Counted from the first letter of the stretch, positions 46,690 to 58,945 are shown. The stretch: DNA of 64,000 nt from Undaria pinnatifida (GCA_012845835.1 JABAKD010000020.1:17329944-17393943), one strand, 5' to 3'. The notes: generated from the letters alone by a model not told the origin. Program-made: numbers and translations.

Positions 46690-46928
46690 TGTCAGATTTT
46701 GTCCCCCTCAGAAACGGGTTTTATAGTTTCCGCGCGCAGACTGACTAAAATCATCCTGTTGACCCTGATAGCTACACTGTAGTTGTAAGGGGGGTCGCCG
46801 ACCTATATCCTTAATGAGGACACACAACTCGTAATACGCGCGATCGTTGTATCACACACAGCTTGCAAAGATGAGTTTCGACGAAATCTTCGATCTCACA
46901 GCTGGAGTGCATTTTCATTTTTTATAAT
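46690..46928 (+). mobile_element. LTA element, full-length copy B
   Basis: Same order of blocks as 15355-15600: TTGTCCCCCTCAGAAACGGG, TATAGTTTCCGCGCGCAGAC, GGGGTCGCCGACCTATAT, CGCGCGATCG, GCAAAGATGAGTTTCGACG. Encodes MSFDEIFDLTAGVHFHF. The similarity to copy A extends further left to about 46570 (CACTTGATAAACTTATGCATTT), so the two copies may share an older host repeat. Confidence 0.8.
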
Positions 46929-49900
46929 ATACGGTGATATACCAGGTATAATACACGGCAATACACGGTACAACAATGTATAAAATATACAATACTACTA
47001 ATCGCTTCCTCTTTTTTGTGTTTTTGTGTTTTCTTTTTCTGGCCGCCCGCTTTTTTTGGTCTCCTGATGACCTGCGATGTGACTGATTGCGTCTGTTTTT
47101 TTCGCACGAGCAGCCGATTACGAGGTGGGCAGGCAAATATAGAAGGGGAGGGCAGGTAGAGGGGGACAGAAATAGAAACCTTTGAATAATGCAGGTACGC
47201 GAACGAACGATGCGGTCTCTTTCGTCAAGCGAACACACGAGCCACATGTACGCCTAGATGTAGCCGTCAATGAACCGCCCTGCTTCTGGGTGTGATTCAC
47301 CAGCAACTATTAATAATATCTATCTGACATCGGTATTCGCAGTCATGCGTACTTCTTACCGTGTACTATGCCAAAATACAAAGTTCAAAGGACTGATTCT
47401 CGAAGTTCCAGGGCAGGGCCATCAGGCACCATCCACCATCCAACTCCCAGCCGAGAGTGTAGTGGTACCCCGAGTGGGGGATGCGTGGTTGGTCGGTGTT
47501 GGGAAGCGCGCTCCTCATGGGTTCCGGTGCCCTTGTTCGGTCTCTCCTCATGGCTCGCTGGATAGACTCGATAGCTTATTTGTATCATTTCCCTATAGAG
47601 GATACTAAAAGACAGACATAACAGGCCTCGGCACGGTAGTGCGGGGTAACGCAGGGAAACGCAGGGTAGAGCACAGGTAGAGCAGGTAGGGCAGGTAGGA
47701 CGGGTAGTGAGATGAGGGGCGTCCTGCTTGTCCCATCATCGACACCTACGTTATGGCCCATCTATGGTGGCGTTGACGTGAATGTGACATCTAATGTCAC
47801 GTGGTTTCACCTCAACCATGACATGGTTTCACGTCGAATCTTCGAACTCTCCTTCTACGGAGGGCACTCCATTACACTAGGCCACCCTGAATAGTCGTAG
47901 ATGCAGATCACCTGCCAATCGGAGGATGTCAACGAAACATCCACAATTGGAAAGGGGATCAAAGATGCGGCTATTCGAAACAAACGAAAACGAGGCTATA
48001 GATTCCCCCACACCTCGTGATTATGATACTTAAATGCCTCATTGCAAGATATACAACCCTATGATGGAGCTCACAACCGTGAGAGCTCGAGAAAGGGTAT
48101 GTACCTACGATATACCAGTAGCAATCGGCCTACGCAAACACGAAGGGCGCGGCCACTGAGCGCAAGGATGCGAAGGGCGCCAAAGAGGAAGGTATAGACG
48201 CCAACAGTCCATTACAAGAGGGTGCACGACGATCTGCAAGGGGGAGGTAAACCAAAGGGCTCGAACTGGAGCAGCACCAAAACGACGCAGGGTTGTGTTG
48301 TTCTGCAACTAAATGGTACGCAAGATGCACCATCAACACTGCCGTCCACTAATTAAATTTAGTGCAAACGTGCACAGGGATCCCACTAGACACGCTAGCC
48401 AGTAATCGTCACACGCTAGTAGCGGATCCTCCATCTTCAAGGTCCCCGCCCTGCGAAAAAGAGAAAATAAGGTACAGCAGTACGCATGGAAGGAAGCAGC
48501 AACAGTAAGCAACAAAACACAGCAGGAACGAGAAGGGAAAGACGGAGCATGCAACGAAACAACAGGAGCAGAAAGCAGGTTGAATGAGGTGCAATCGACA
48601 CTGACACAAATGCAAATCAACTGCAACCGCACTAAGCAACAGCACCAGGCTACCAAGACGGAGGAGGCGCAAAGTTTTCCCCCAAGAGTGGCCCATCGAA
48701 GTTGACCTAACGCGTCTGCGGCCGCGAGACCAACCGATGTCGCGCCTCAAGCGCCCATATACACACTGGTTCCAGATCCCCTAGATATCAACCCCGTGAA
48801 AGTTGCCCGTGGATTTTGGCGCATCCCTTTGAAATTCAGGCCTCGCATACCTCTCCTCTTGTCGCCGGGGGTCCTCTCAACACTACTCCACAGAACCACG
48901 CCGTCCTCGGTGATGATTATACCAAATCAAAACTATTATCACCGCACGTTCCTATTACAGTGTTGGGGTCACCTACGATGAGACTCCTATCAAGCGGAAC
49001 ACCAAATTAACAGCAGCAAGCAACCGTAGCGGTACGCGAACACGAGCGTATGCGCTGTACTCAAACTGCACATAAACATCAAACAGCAGCAGCACCACCA
49101 CCACCAGTAACAGCAGTTTAGAAGAAAAAAGTCGGTCACACAAACGACAGTACGAATTGGGCACCTCCGACATGACCCTCCGACATAGCGTCAGAGTAGA
49201 TTCGCAAGGAGTTCGTCTGTAACAGCTTGTTGCCGTCTGCTGTGATTTGTACCAATGTAGCCCACCTTCTGGCGCCACGCGCACAACGGAGTGTGTTTTT
49301 CACTCGGGCAGGATCGGGAGGTTATCTTGACTCGAGGCCATTTCGACTCCTTTCACGACGCCTGCACTCGTACCCAGGCGGGTGTGCCTCCGCAGCCTCC
49401 CGGTTTATCATCTGGCCGGGGCGCCAAGTTGGGCGGGGGGGCTGGCTGGAGACTTAGCCGGCAGCACAAGCAAAGCCAGCTCACAAGTCGGAAGGCACGC
49501 CAAAGTACATAGGTACTGTTGCACTTGTACGATGCAAGGATGGTGGGTATCTGCTGTGCACGCATCTGACTTTAAGTTATATTTGCTGTACGCTTGCTTG
49601 TATTTGTCAGCGTTTTTAATAAGGGTGCGCGTTGCTCTTACGGTGCGGGCGGGCGGCGGCTTTCAGTTGCAACGAGGTGCAGCGCGGTATCACCGAACCG
49701 CACCGCACCGTAGCTGCATCATCGCCCCGTGCCGCACCGCACCGCACCAAACCGCACGCTCCTGCAAATAGAAAAACCACACCACGCCACCACGGGTCGG
49801 TCCTACATATGATGGCACGCGTTCGCGTTTGCTTCGTACCTCGAACAGCCTTGCGTTTGCAACGGCGGCAAGTAGTCCAGTTCAACCACAATATAAAACC

Positions 49901-50979
49901 AGGCATTGGGAATATCATACTGGCTTCGTCCCAACCGTCCACCGGTAGAGGAGGCCAATAAAGCAGGTTCGATGCTTTGACGGCTTCAGGAAAAGTGGCG
50001 ACAGCCTTGTTGGACCCGTATTGTTATCGTATACGTTTCCTTGTCTGCGGCAAGAGGGCATGTACCTGCCTGCCTACCCCCCCTCTAAATTACCTTTGGT
50101 ACCCGTATACGATGATACCTGGTACGTACCTTCGCCTTATTCCTTATTATCTTGGTTTAAAAGTAGGCGCACTCCAAGCATTCAAGTACCCCAGCTTCTC
50201 ATGGTCATGAGCGCCCGCCAAGCACCCAAACATCCAGCAGGATGCATGCATTCCAACTACATTCGAGGCCTGACCTCGTGCGTCTCGTTTCTCCATGATG
50301 GCCGTCGCCAGTCGCGTAAGCAAGGCTCGCTTAGCTGTGCTTTGCTCTAGCCTTGTGTCGGCGAAGATCGTAACACCGGGTGTTGCACGCGATGAGGCCA
50401 AAAAAACAGGGGAAGTGGGGAGGGGGGACCAAAGCCTATCTGACTATCTGATTGGAATATTTGATATAAAAAAATGGTTGAAGGCTATCCTCTTCTTGAT
50501 TTAGGGTGGCAGCAGGGATTCGTGAATTCGTGCGTGTGTATCACAGTCGTTCATGGTGGCGATGAGAGTGTCTTCCGTCTCTAGAGCAGCACTGAACTCC
50601 CTCGCCTTTCTCGGTGCGCACCAGGGCAGGTTGCGGCTGCAACGGTCGGCGGTTCAGCTAGCCTTTCTCAACTCCATAGTAGGAGGTGAGCCTCACCGGG
50701 TTCTCGATCGAGGAGATTGCTAGTTCAACCCGACGACCTGCAGCAACGGCAACGCATCAACCGCTCGTTGCTGGGTAGGAGGTCGGAGTCATGCATTACA
50801 TTTCACCACTGCTGATGTCTGAAGCTGTTTGCACAGCCGTCGGCAGTGCTCTAATACTCTGATGTTAACGGGCGGACTTTTGTCTGTCTGTAAGCTGTAC
50901 GAAATGTAAGTGGCGGTGGACTTTGCTTTTGCGCTCTGTACTATTTTTTTTTTGTTTTTTTCGCACACATTTTGTAAGA
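46929..50979. other. no gene firmly recognised
   Basis: Contains (GCAGGGTA)-type short repeats at 47640-47705, a GCACCGCACC repeat at 49690-49755, and coding-like but unassigned frames at 48475-48700, 48800-49010 and 49310-49512. The last starts after a good acceptor (TTCACTCGGGCAG), reads DREVILTRGHFDSFHDAC and ends at a stop. I could not link these into a protein family. Confidence 0.4.
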
Positions 50980-51045
50980 ATATTTCAAGGACGTCAGCCG
51001 TGAGGTCGACGAATTTCGGGTCCATACTCATCTTTGTAAGCTGCG
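50980..51045 (-). repeat. LTA cassette, short copy (reverse)
   Basis: On the minus strand: AAGATGAGTATGGACCCGAA, encoding MSMDPKFVDLTADVLEIF. This is the best-preserved peptide of the short-copy type. Confidence 0.8.
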
Positions 51046-51065
51046 TTGTTGGTACTTGTAATATA

Positions 51066-51355
51066 CACATTTACTTTCCAGCTTTTGCACAAGCCGTGGT
51101 CACAGGTGTCGTCCCTTCTCCCCCCCGGTTCTTGCATTCAATTTTTATCGCGCATAGGGTTCAACAATCCCATTGCTCGTCGATTTTTCACCGGGTGTGT
51201 TGCTAGCTCACGCTCTCGCGCTTTCCGCAAGTCAATTTGTGCACAAGAAAAAGTCCCCACGAATTTATACGAGTATGCACTCGGGGGGATTTGAGCTCAC
51301 GAAACTGACCTATACCAGGCTCGAGGATAACCTGTTACGCCACCGGGGCGACCGG
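51066..51355 (-). mobile_element. tRNA-derived SINE, copy 1
   Basis: On the minus strand the head (51355 leftwards) reads GGTGGCGTAACAGGTTATCC, with an A-box-like TGGCGTAACAGG, and 40-50 bp later GAGCTCAAATCCCC, a B-box-like block. The ~220-bp body ends in GACGACACCTGTGACCACGG. The same sequence is at 61826-61906 plus 63112-63314. The head stops 13 bp before the fold-back element. Confidence 0.72.
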
Positions 51356-51568
51356 TACGATATTATTATAGACTTAATTACTTAGTTCTCGACCTCCTCG
51401 GAGGTCTCGCTCGGCATATCCTCCCCACTCTCAGCCCTTCTCAGCCCGTAATTGCCGAAAAGAAAATTAGTTGCTGGGGAAAAGAACCGTCCCGAAGTTC
51501 CTTGCCTTCCTTGCTTTCCTTATATTTTCTAGCTTTCTTTGCTCTCTGATCTTTTTATTTTGCTTTTT

Positions 51569-53567
51569 CAGACCTATTATGAGACGTATTTAAGCCTGAC
51601 GATATGCCTATATTTTTGGCTCTAAACCAAATTAAGCCCTATCGTGTTTTAAATGTCTAAAAAATAGGTCTATTTTATCGACCTAACGACCACGGCAGAC
51701 CACGGTGAGATGTGGATTTTCCCAAAATATGCACTTGGGCACATTTTGGCCCAAGTGCATATTTGAAGCAATTTTCCGAGTATTTTCCAGCAAACAACAG
51801 CATTTCAGACGACAAAAGCTCGAGGCAACAACAGACACTCTGCAGCAGCAGCACAGCACAACACCCACGCAGTAATTGCAACGCTCAACCTAGCAAGCCG
51901 CTTGGTGTATCCCCAACCCGGGTTAATCAACCTGCGTGTACAACACCATCAGGAACGTTGGCGATGGTCAGAGGCGTCCCACTCTCGTGGAGCGGCATGC
52001 CTCTACGAACTATTACTTGAAAAGGAGCCCTTGTTCATTCACGAGAACCGAGCGCGCGCACACACACAACACAACACACCACAAAACAAAAACAACACAG
52101 CACAACACACAGACAACCAGCACCCCAACAGCCAACCCAACTACAGCACAACTAGCCGGTGGAAAACGCCCGCGAGACTCCTCCTACCCTGGCGTTCTCT
52201 GCGGTCAGAGAGCTGGGACTCTGACATAGTTCGTCGCGCGCTCGCGCTCCTGCTCTCTCGTCCTGAGGCTTTAATTTTTCGATGACACATTTTTTTTTGT
52301 TTGGTTTTTGTGCCCGACGTAGCGCATGGCCGGAGCTGCTGCAGTTTACAACCCTTGCCTCTTTCCCGCGAATGCCTACATTTCGAGGGTGGAAATTTGA
52401 TCCGGGTTGAGGGCCAGTCCTGCTGTGCTGCTGTACTGACTGCCACACTGAGGCACACCGAAGGCGGCAGACGCCTGCGAGGTATCCTACATATGAAGCG
52501 AGTATGGAGTACGAAGCACTCAATGTTTTTGCCAGGCACCAGGTATTTGTTTTGGCCGTTTGTTCAAGCTCGCACAACTGTAGTAGCATGGGCAGGGGAG
52601 GGTCTTTCTCGAAGTTTCCACCCACTCATGTGCTGACTGATGACATAAATCCTCGTCTTGCCATCTGCGTCTGGAGTAGTGCAGAAATATCATAGTCTAT
52701 TTTCAAGTAGTTTGATCTTTCCTCGGCTTTTCTTTTTATGCGTACTGAAAGAGACCACTATTTCGAGTTTTAGACATGTGGTGTTTTTTTTATGCGTTAG
52801 GTCGAAATATCGAATGGCCTAGCTCTTCCAGTTGGAAGTACTTAAGACCTAACCTCGAGGCTTAAATACGTCTATGGCGAATATTTTCATCGATTATTTC
52901 TCTCTTTAACCGGGATCTCCGACGCCAAAAATGAAAACCATCCACTATGGGACCAGAAATCATCGTTATTTCTGGGTTCAGAAATAATCGAGGCCAGAAA
53001 TCAGCGGATCTGGTGATTTCTGAGCCCAGAAATAACAGCTCTTCCAACCTCTCAAAACAACTGGGATAATCTGACTTTAGGATACTACCCCGTACCAAGT
53101 ATCACATGTCACCACTGCTCATACTGTACCTGGTATGATACTTGTCTGCTGTACACGTCACGCATCACCCACAACAAAGAATCACAAACACACCTACGAC
53201 AGCATACTGCGCTTGTTGTGTGCGAGACAGAGCTTCATCCTCACACAAACGCGACAGCAGCAGCAGCACCACCATCGAAACCACCACAGGCACACCACAC
53301 CAGCACCACAGCAGCAGCGCAGCAGAAAAACCGCAGCAGAGGCGGTGGTGACCTAACGTCGCCGGCGACAGTGTACGTGCCAGATTTCAAAAATAAAGGC
53401 AAACGGCAAAACAAGACCTACCAGTTCAAAATAAAACCACTTTCCAAAAATCAGAAGCCATAATGGACGCCCCTTGTTTCTGATGCAGTTATTTCTGGAG
53501 CCTCAAAGCTACAAAAATAATCGCCAGAAATAATCGCTAAAAAAATTTCCATAATAGTAGCAACTTC
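51569..53567. mobile_element. ~2-kb insertion in the left arm (CTATTATGG TIRs)
   Basis: The right arm reads continuously across this point (CTTCAGCAACTTCTTTT), while the left arm is split. The right end, inverted, reads CTATTATGGAAATTTTTTTAGCG, and the left shows CTATTAT, then after an inner insertion GGCGAATATTTTCATCGATT. GATTATTTCTGG repeats occur inside (52890-53050, 53490-53560). Confidence 0.6.
51575..52870. mobile_element. inner TIR element (GACGTATTTAAGCCT)
   Basis: GACGTATTTAAGCCT at the left and AGGCTTAAATACGTC at the right are exact inverted copies; the flanks share TATG/TATGG. It splits the left terminus of the 51569-53567 insertion, so it is the youngest layer. It holds no recognised gene; long frames near 52141-52625 (minus) have no family signature. 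Confidence 0.65.
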
Positions 53568-53704
53568 TTTAATACCCAAACACTACTTTTTTTTTGCTTT
53601 TTCTCATTTACAATTTGAAGTTGGCCAATTGCTGGCTGAGAGGGAATTGCCGTTGACGGCTGCAAACAATTTGAATTTGAAATTTGCCGGATCGGCAATA
53701 CAGC

Positions 53705-54115
53705 AGTAACAATTTGAAGTTGAAATTTGCGAAGCGGACCAAGGCTAGCGCGGGAGGAGGCTCCGCCTACAGCGGTGGTGGAGGAGGTTCAGGATCAGGC
53801 GTGTGGACGTTGGTCGGGCAAGAACGGGACTCAGCTTCTTCTGGCAATCCTGATTGGCCGTGCCCGAGAAAGGGTTGTGACGTATGACGGCTTCCTCATC
53901 GCATGGACTAGAAAAAACGGGAGTTCCCAGTACGCTGTCTGCGACACCCGCAGGAGTGACGACCCTTCCACGTGCCGAGCTTTTTATAACCAAGCACTGG
54001 GGAAGCGGCGACAACCCTCGTGTGTGTGACTGGTGTGACGCGGACACCTGTGATTCACCTTCGATCGGCGTCCCTAAAGAAGGAGCTGAGAGCTTGACGA
54101 AACGTGAGTTTCATT
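53705..54115 (+). pseudogene. zinc-ribbon ORF of the fold-back element, left arm (frameshifted)
   Basis: WTLVGQERDSASSGNPDWPC is followed by CPRKGC, then a 7-base duplication (GTATGAC near 53881) shifts the frame; the rest (GFLIAWTRKNGSSQYAVCDT) continues in another frame, and a further small loss follows near the FYN segment. The inverted copy at 60945-61280 is intact over the same region. Confidence 0.75.
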
Positions 54116-54162
54116 TCTTCGTGTTAGCCAGGGTTGTCAAAATGGTCCATGCAGTGATAAAT

Positions 54163-54396
54163 TATAAAAATAAAGATACACTCCAGCTGTGAGATCGAAT
54201 ATTGTGTCGAAACTCATCTTCGCAAGCTGTGTGTGATACTCCGATCGCGCGTATTACGGGTTGTGTGTCCTCATTATGGATATAGGTCGGTGACTCCCCT
54301 TGCAACTACAGTGTAGCTATCAGGGTCAACAGGGTGATGTTAGGCAGTTGTGCGCGGAAACTATAAAACCCGTTTCTGAGGGGGACAATGATATAT
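54163..54396 (-). mobile_element. LTA element, full-length copy C (insertion in the left arm)
   Basis: Comparison with the uninterrupted right arm (GTGATAAATAACACAGC near 59625) defines a 234-bp insertion exactly. On the minus strand it runs from TTGTCCCCCTCAGAAACGGG to GCTGGAGTGTATCTTTATTT and encodes MSFDTIFDLTAGVYLYF. The A/T-rich junction prevents a unique target duplication from being called. Confidence 0.85.
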
Positions 54397-54999
54397 AACA
54401 CAGCATCATACCATCAGCACCAGTCGCAGTACACACTGGAGGTTGATATATACCAGTAAACAAAAGCTGAATATAACCTGGGTGGTGCTGGAGAGCGGTC
54501 CCGTGATTGGGGCTATCGAGTTGTTCATGTAGTGACGCGATGTACTACTGTTACTCATTTTCCATACAACCACATACTGGTAAACTTTTTGTATTAACGA
54601 CTACAAGTAGGGTGCGCAACCTCTTCAGGAATCGCAGTACACGTCGGTCGTAATAGTATTGATAACAGCAGTAATAGAGTACTACCGAACAATATATACA
54701 GCAGGTACTGACCCTTACCCTTCGTTGTCGGTATTCCGCCGGTAGGCCTTATATAGCAGTATACCGGGGCTTACGCTTACCAGTTGCGACTGTGAATCCC
54801 GTTCGTTCCTGTCCCAGTCGTGGTTTCATAGGTGTTAGCAACGTTGTGGTACCAGGCAGGGCTTTGCCCACAAACGACCGCTTTTATTAGTCTACAGTGT
54901 TACGACTTCCTTTCAAACTTTGGAAACCGACGACAGCTACTATTAAGTGGCCTTACTATTTTAAACATTCACTGAACGCTGGGTATTCCCATCCGTTGT

Positions 55000-55578
55000 T
55001 GTCGTTTGCAGAAGCCCTGCGAAGCAGTCGCCGAGGGCCGCCAAGTCGGCGAGGATATAAACTCGAAGTGCACCGGCGACATCAAGGTCGGTGACCTCCT
55101 CCTGAAGGCAGGAGACCACTTGCTCGATATACCTCCCGCATTTCATTACCACTGTGCCAAGAGGGCGTTCGACATCGACGTACGTTCTACTCTTATCTTG
55201 CGTCCTGTGTCTCACGAGTCCCTATTATCAATAATATTTGAGACATCCATGTCTCTTGCTCGAGACTAGGGGATTGCGCACTGCATATATCCGCACGCAA
55301 TCCCCTAGTCTCGAGCAAGAGACATGGATGTCTCAAATATTATTGATAATAGGGACTCGTGAGACACAGGACGCAAGATAAGAGTAGAACGTATCTCGAT
55401 GTCGAACGCCCTCTTGGCACAGTGGTAATGGAATGCGGGAGGTACATCGAGCAAGTGGTCTCCTGCCTTCTTCAGGAGGAGGTCACCGACCTTGATGTCG
55501 CCGGTGCACTTCGTGTTTATATCCTCGCCGACTTGGCGGCCCTCGGCGACTGCTTCGCAGGGCTTCTGCAAACGACAA
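55000..55578. repeat. 580-bp palindrome carrying an exon-like ORF in each arm
   Basis: Arms 55000-55278 and 55296-55578 are almost exact inverted copies around a 17-bp spacer. Each encodes KPCEAVAEGRQVGEDIN, KCTGDIKVGDLLLK, DHLLDxPPAFHYHCAKRAFD after an acceptor CGTTTGCAG. The CTGDIKVGDLLL...HYHC pattern is reminiscent of PARP-type fingers (H-x2-C end), but the usual CxxC is not complete; I treat the function as unknown. One arm keeps a GTACGT donor, the other reads GATACG. Confidence 0.85.
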
Positions 55579-55794
55579 AAAGGTCAAGCCACTGGAAGTG
55601 TGAAATGCGTAATCTCTTTACGAAAGCTGTACGTAGAGTGTCGCATGTTCTCTTTGTACGGGGCGAGCAGAGACAACGACCGGTGTTGTGCACGGTTTGG
55701 AAATTGCGAAACATCGCAGTTAGTACCAAGTAAGGTAAAATACATGTTTAGTCAAGTGCTTTTTGGTGTTAAGTGGAGAAGTGTTTAGTCACAC

Positions 55795-56092
55795 TTGACT
55801 GTTGGCTCGCTGCGCGAGAAGGCACTTAACGATCGTCGGGAGTGGCGGAATGTTTTATCACATTTGACTGCGCGAGAAGTCACTTGGCGATCGTCTGGAG
55901 TGGCGGAATGTTTTGTCACACTGGACTGCGCGAGAAGGCACTTGGCGATCGTCGGGAGTGGCTGAATGATTTTTCACACTGGATCGCGCGAGAAGGCACT
56001 TGGCGATCGTCGGGAGTGGCTGAATGTTTTGTCACACTTGACTGCGCGAGAGGGCACTTGGCGATCGTCGGGAGTGGCGGAATGTTTAGCCG
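55795..56092 (+). repeat. ~57-bp satellite
   Basis: Five units with GCGCGAGAAGGCACTTGGCG, ATCGTCGGGAGTGGCGGAAT and GTTTTGTCACACTGGACT. Inside the fold-back element. Confidence 0.92.
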
Positions 56093-56904
56093 GCGACTTT
56101 CACTTTGAGGCGGAGAATGTCACCGATAGGATGCTCGTACTTAGTCCCCTGTAAAGGGAACAGCAGAATTTGGCGAGGAAGGCCGCATGGTGTGATGACA
56201 ATGTGCGCATGGGTTACGTTGTACGCAGGTGTAGGATGTAACGTGCTGAAAGACACGAACATTTGTTACAGGACGCACAGCCGTAGCTGGAGACGCGTAG
56301 TCTAGACTACATACATGGGAGATGATGCATACACAGGTGATGGAAGGGATTTGTACCGCAGGAACGCTGGAGGAGGGTGAGGTAGTATGGAAGGTTCGAA
56401 CACGTGCGCGTATCCTACACACGCAAACACACAGGAGTACTGCTGCGCTACCCATGTATGTACCACACAGAGAGAGCCCTGTGAATGTGTATCGGAAGAG
56501 TTGGTGTCCCCAGTCGTCAAGATACCGCTCTGCTGTAGGGACGTTCCGCTGCACGGTGTGTGCAAAGATTCTGCCGCAGCACGAGGAGGTGGTACGCCGT
56601 AAGGTTTGAAGAGGGCGAAGAACACGCAGCCGCAGGGAAGGAGGAGCCTAGAACGAGCGAAGAGGCTCATAGCAGACACCCACAGCACGCGGCGGAGATG
56701 AGCTGCGACAGGAACCAGCGAGAGAAAGTATGCAGCAGCCGAACTGAAGGACGCAGTCGCCGCCGTACGCAGACACGGCAGACCACACAGGGCAGGATCG
56801 AACAGCAGAGGCGCAAGTTCCAGCGCAACGCCGAGGAGCGCAGTGTATCCGACGAGGGATATAAATAGAGGGTGTGCGGTGTGCGCTGCGAGGGTGTTCG
56901 TGCC

Positions 56905-58870
56905 AGGGTGTAGTTCGTAGCGCCGTTTGATTTGAAGCGCGGCCGTTTGATTGCACGCAGACACGGCAGACCGCAAGGGCAGGATCGAACAGCAGAGGCG
57001 CAAACGTTCCAGCGTAACACCGAAGAGCGCGGTGTACCCGAGAAGGGATAGAAAAAGAGGGTGTGCGGTGTGCGCTGCTCGTTGTTTGCGTGCCAGGGTG
57101 TAGTTCGTCGCGCCGTTTGATTTGAAGCGCAGCCGTTTGAATTTTAAGGGTTTGTAAGGACGAGGAGGGTTTTTTGGGAAGGGTTGTTTTTGTCCGCAGC
57201 CCAGGGCACAACGAAGTGAAATGTTTTTGCTGTGTGTTGTGTTGGTTGTCCCGCACGAGCAGGATCGAACAGCAGAGGCGCAAACGTTCCAGAGCATGCA
57301 CCACCAGCGCTGGGTTGGCAGGGCAGCCGAACGGTGCTTGGATGCTACTACTAGCAGTGTAGTGTGTGTTGGTGTTGGTGTGTGTGTCCCGAAGTGCACC
57401 ACCAGCTGGTTGTTCGCGTGCCAGGGTGTAGTTCGTCGCGCCGTTTGATTCGAAGCGCAGCCGTTTGAATTTTAAGGGTTTGTAAGGACGAAGAGGGTTT
57501 TTTGGGAAGTTTTTTTTTCCCGTTTTTTTTTGTCCGCAGCCCAGGGCACAACGAAGTGAAATGTTTTTGCTGTGTGTTGTGTTGGTTGTCCCGCACGAGC
57601 AGGATCGAACAGCAGAGGCGCAAACGTTCCAGCGCATGCACCACCAGCGCCGGGTTGGCAGGGCTGCCGAACGGTGCTTGGATGCTACTACTAGCAGTGT
57701 AGTATGTGTTGGTGTTGGTGTGTGTGTCCCAAAATGCACCACCAGCTGGTTGTCGTGCCAGGGTGTAGTTCGTCGCGCCGTTTCGCAGCCGTTTGAATTT
57801 CATGGTTTTGTAATGACGAGGAGGGTTTTTTGGGAAGGGACGTTTTTTCCGCAGCCCAGGGCACAACGAAGTGAAATGTTTTTGCTGTGTGTTGTGTTTG
57901 TTGTCCCGCATCGTGATGTAGCAGGATCGAACAGCAGAGGCGCAAACGTTCCAGCGCATTCACCACCAGCGCTGGGTTGGCAGGGCTGCCGAACGGTGCT
58001 TGGATGCTACTACTAGCAGTGTAGTGTGTGTTGTTGTTGGTGTGTGTCCCAAAATGCACCCACGAGCTGTTTGCGTGCCAGGGTGTAGTTCGTCGCGCCG
58101 TTTGATTGGAATCGCAGAATCGCAGCCGTTTGAATTTTATGGTTTTGTAAGGACGAGGAGGGTTTTTTGGGAAGGGATTTTTTTGTCCGCAGCCCAGGGC
58201 ACAACGAAGTGAAATGTTTGTTTGTTGTGTTTTTTTTGTTGTCCCGCATCGTGATGTAGCAGGATCGAACAGCAGAGGCGCAAACGTTCCAGCGCATGCA
58301 CCACCAGCGCTGGGTTGGCAGGGCTGCCGAACGGTGCTTGGATGCTGCTACTAGCAGTGTAGTGTGTGCTGGTGTTGGTGTGTGTGTCCCAAAATGCACC
58401 CACGAGCTGTTTGCGTGCCAGGGTGTAGTTCGTCGCGCCGTTTGATTGGAATCGCAGAATCGCAGCCATTTGAATTTTATGGTTTTGTAAGGACGAGGAG
58501 GGTTTTTTGGGAAGGGATTTTTTTGTCCGCAGCCCAGGGCACAACGAAGTGAAATGTTTGTGTGTTGTGTTTTTTTTGTTGTCCCGCATCGTGATGTAGC
58601 AGGATCGAACAGCAGAGGCGCAAACGTTCCAGCGCATGCACCACCAGCGCTGGGTTGGCAGGCCAGCCGAAGGGTGCTTGTATGCTACTACTAGCAGTGT
58701 AGAGTGTGTTGGTGTTGGTGTGTGTGTCCCAAAATGCACCACCAGCACTGGGTTGGCAGGGCAGCCGAACTGTGCTTGGATGGCAGCCGCACGGTGCTTG
58801 GATGGTACTAGCAGTGTAGTGTGTGTTGGTGTTGATGTATGTGCTGGGTTGGTAGGGCAGCCGAAGGGTG
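56905..58870 (+). repeat. ~320-340-bp satellite, five to six units
   Basis: Units start near 57098, 57423, 57759, 58079 and 58420 (GGTGTAGTTCGTCGCGCCG), preceded by a shorter variant at 56905 and followed by truncated pieces to 58870. Each contains GCAGCCCAGGGCACAACGAA, GATCGAACAGCAGAGGCGCA and TGGTGTTGGTGTGTGTGTCC. Long frames on both strands are periodic by-products and are not annotated as genes. Confidence 0.93.
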
Positions 58871-58891
58871 CTTGGATGCTAGTAGCAGTGT

Positions 58892-58945
58892 CGGGGGGGG
58901 GCGACGCGCCCCCCCCCGAACCCCCCCCCCCGGGCCCGACACAGT
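58892..58945. repeat. G/C homopolymer palindrome
   Basis: TGTCGGGGGGGGGCGACGCG followed by long C runs and GGGCCCGACA; a short perfect-ended hairpin at the junction of the satellite and the right arm. Confidence 0.8.

Noticed and set aside
48475-49512. Coding-like frames (ESRLNEVQSTLTQMQIN, PLVAGGPLNTTPQNHAVLGD, DREVILTRGHFDSF)
   Set aside because: Some codon-like character and one good acceptor, but no consistent joins or family; left as unassigned rather than called a gene.
52141-52625. Arg/Ser-rich minus-strand frames inside the inner TIR element
   Set aside because: Two overlapping frames equally open; no transposase or RS-protein signature beyond composition.
56302-58748. Long open frames (up to ~366 codons) on both strands
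   Set aside because: They are periodic translations of the 330-bp satellite; no start, splice border or family signature, and the two strands are equally open.
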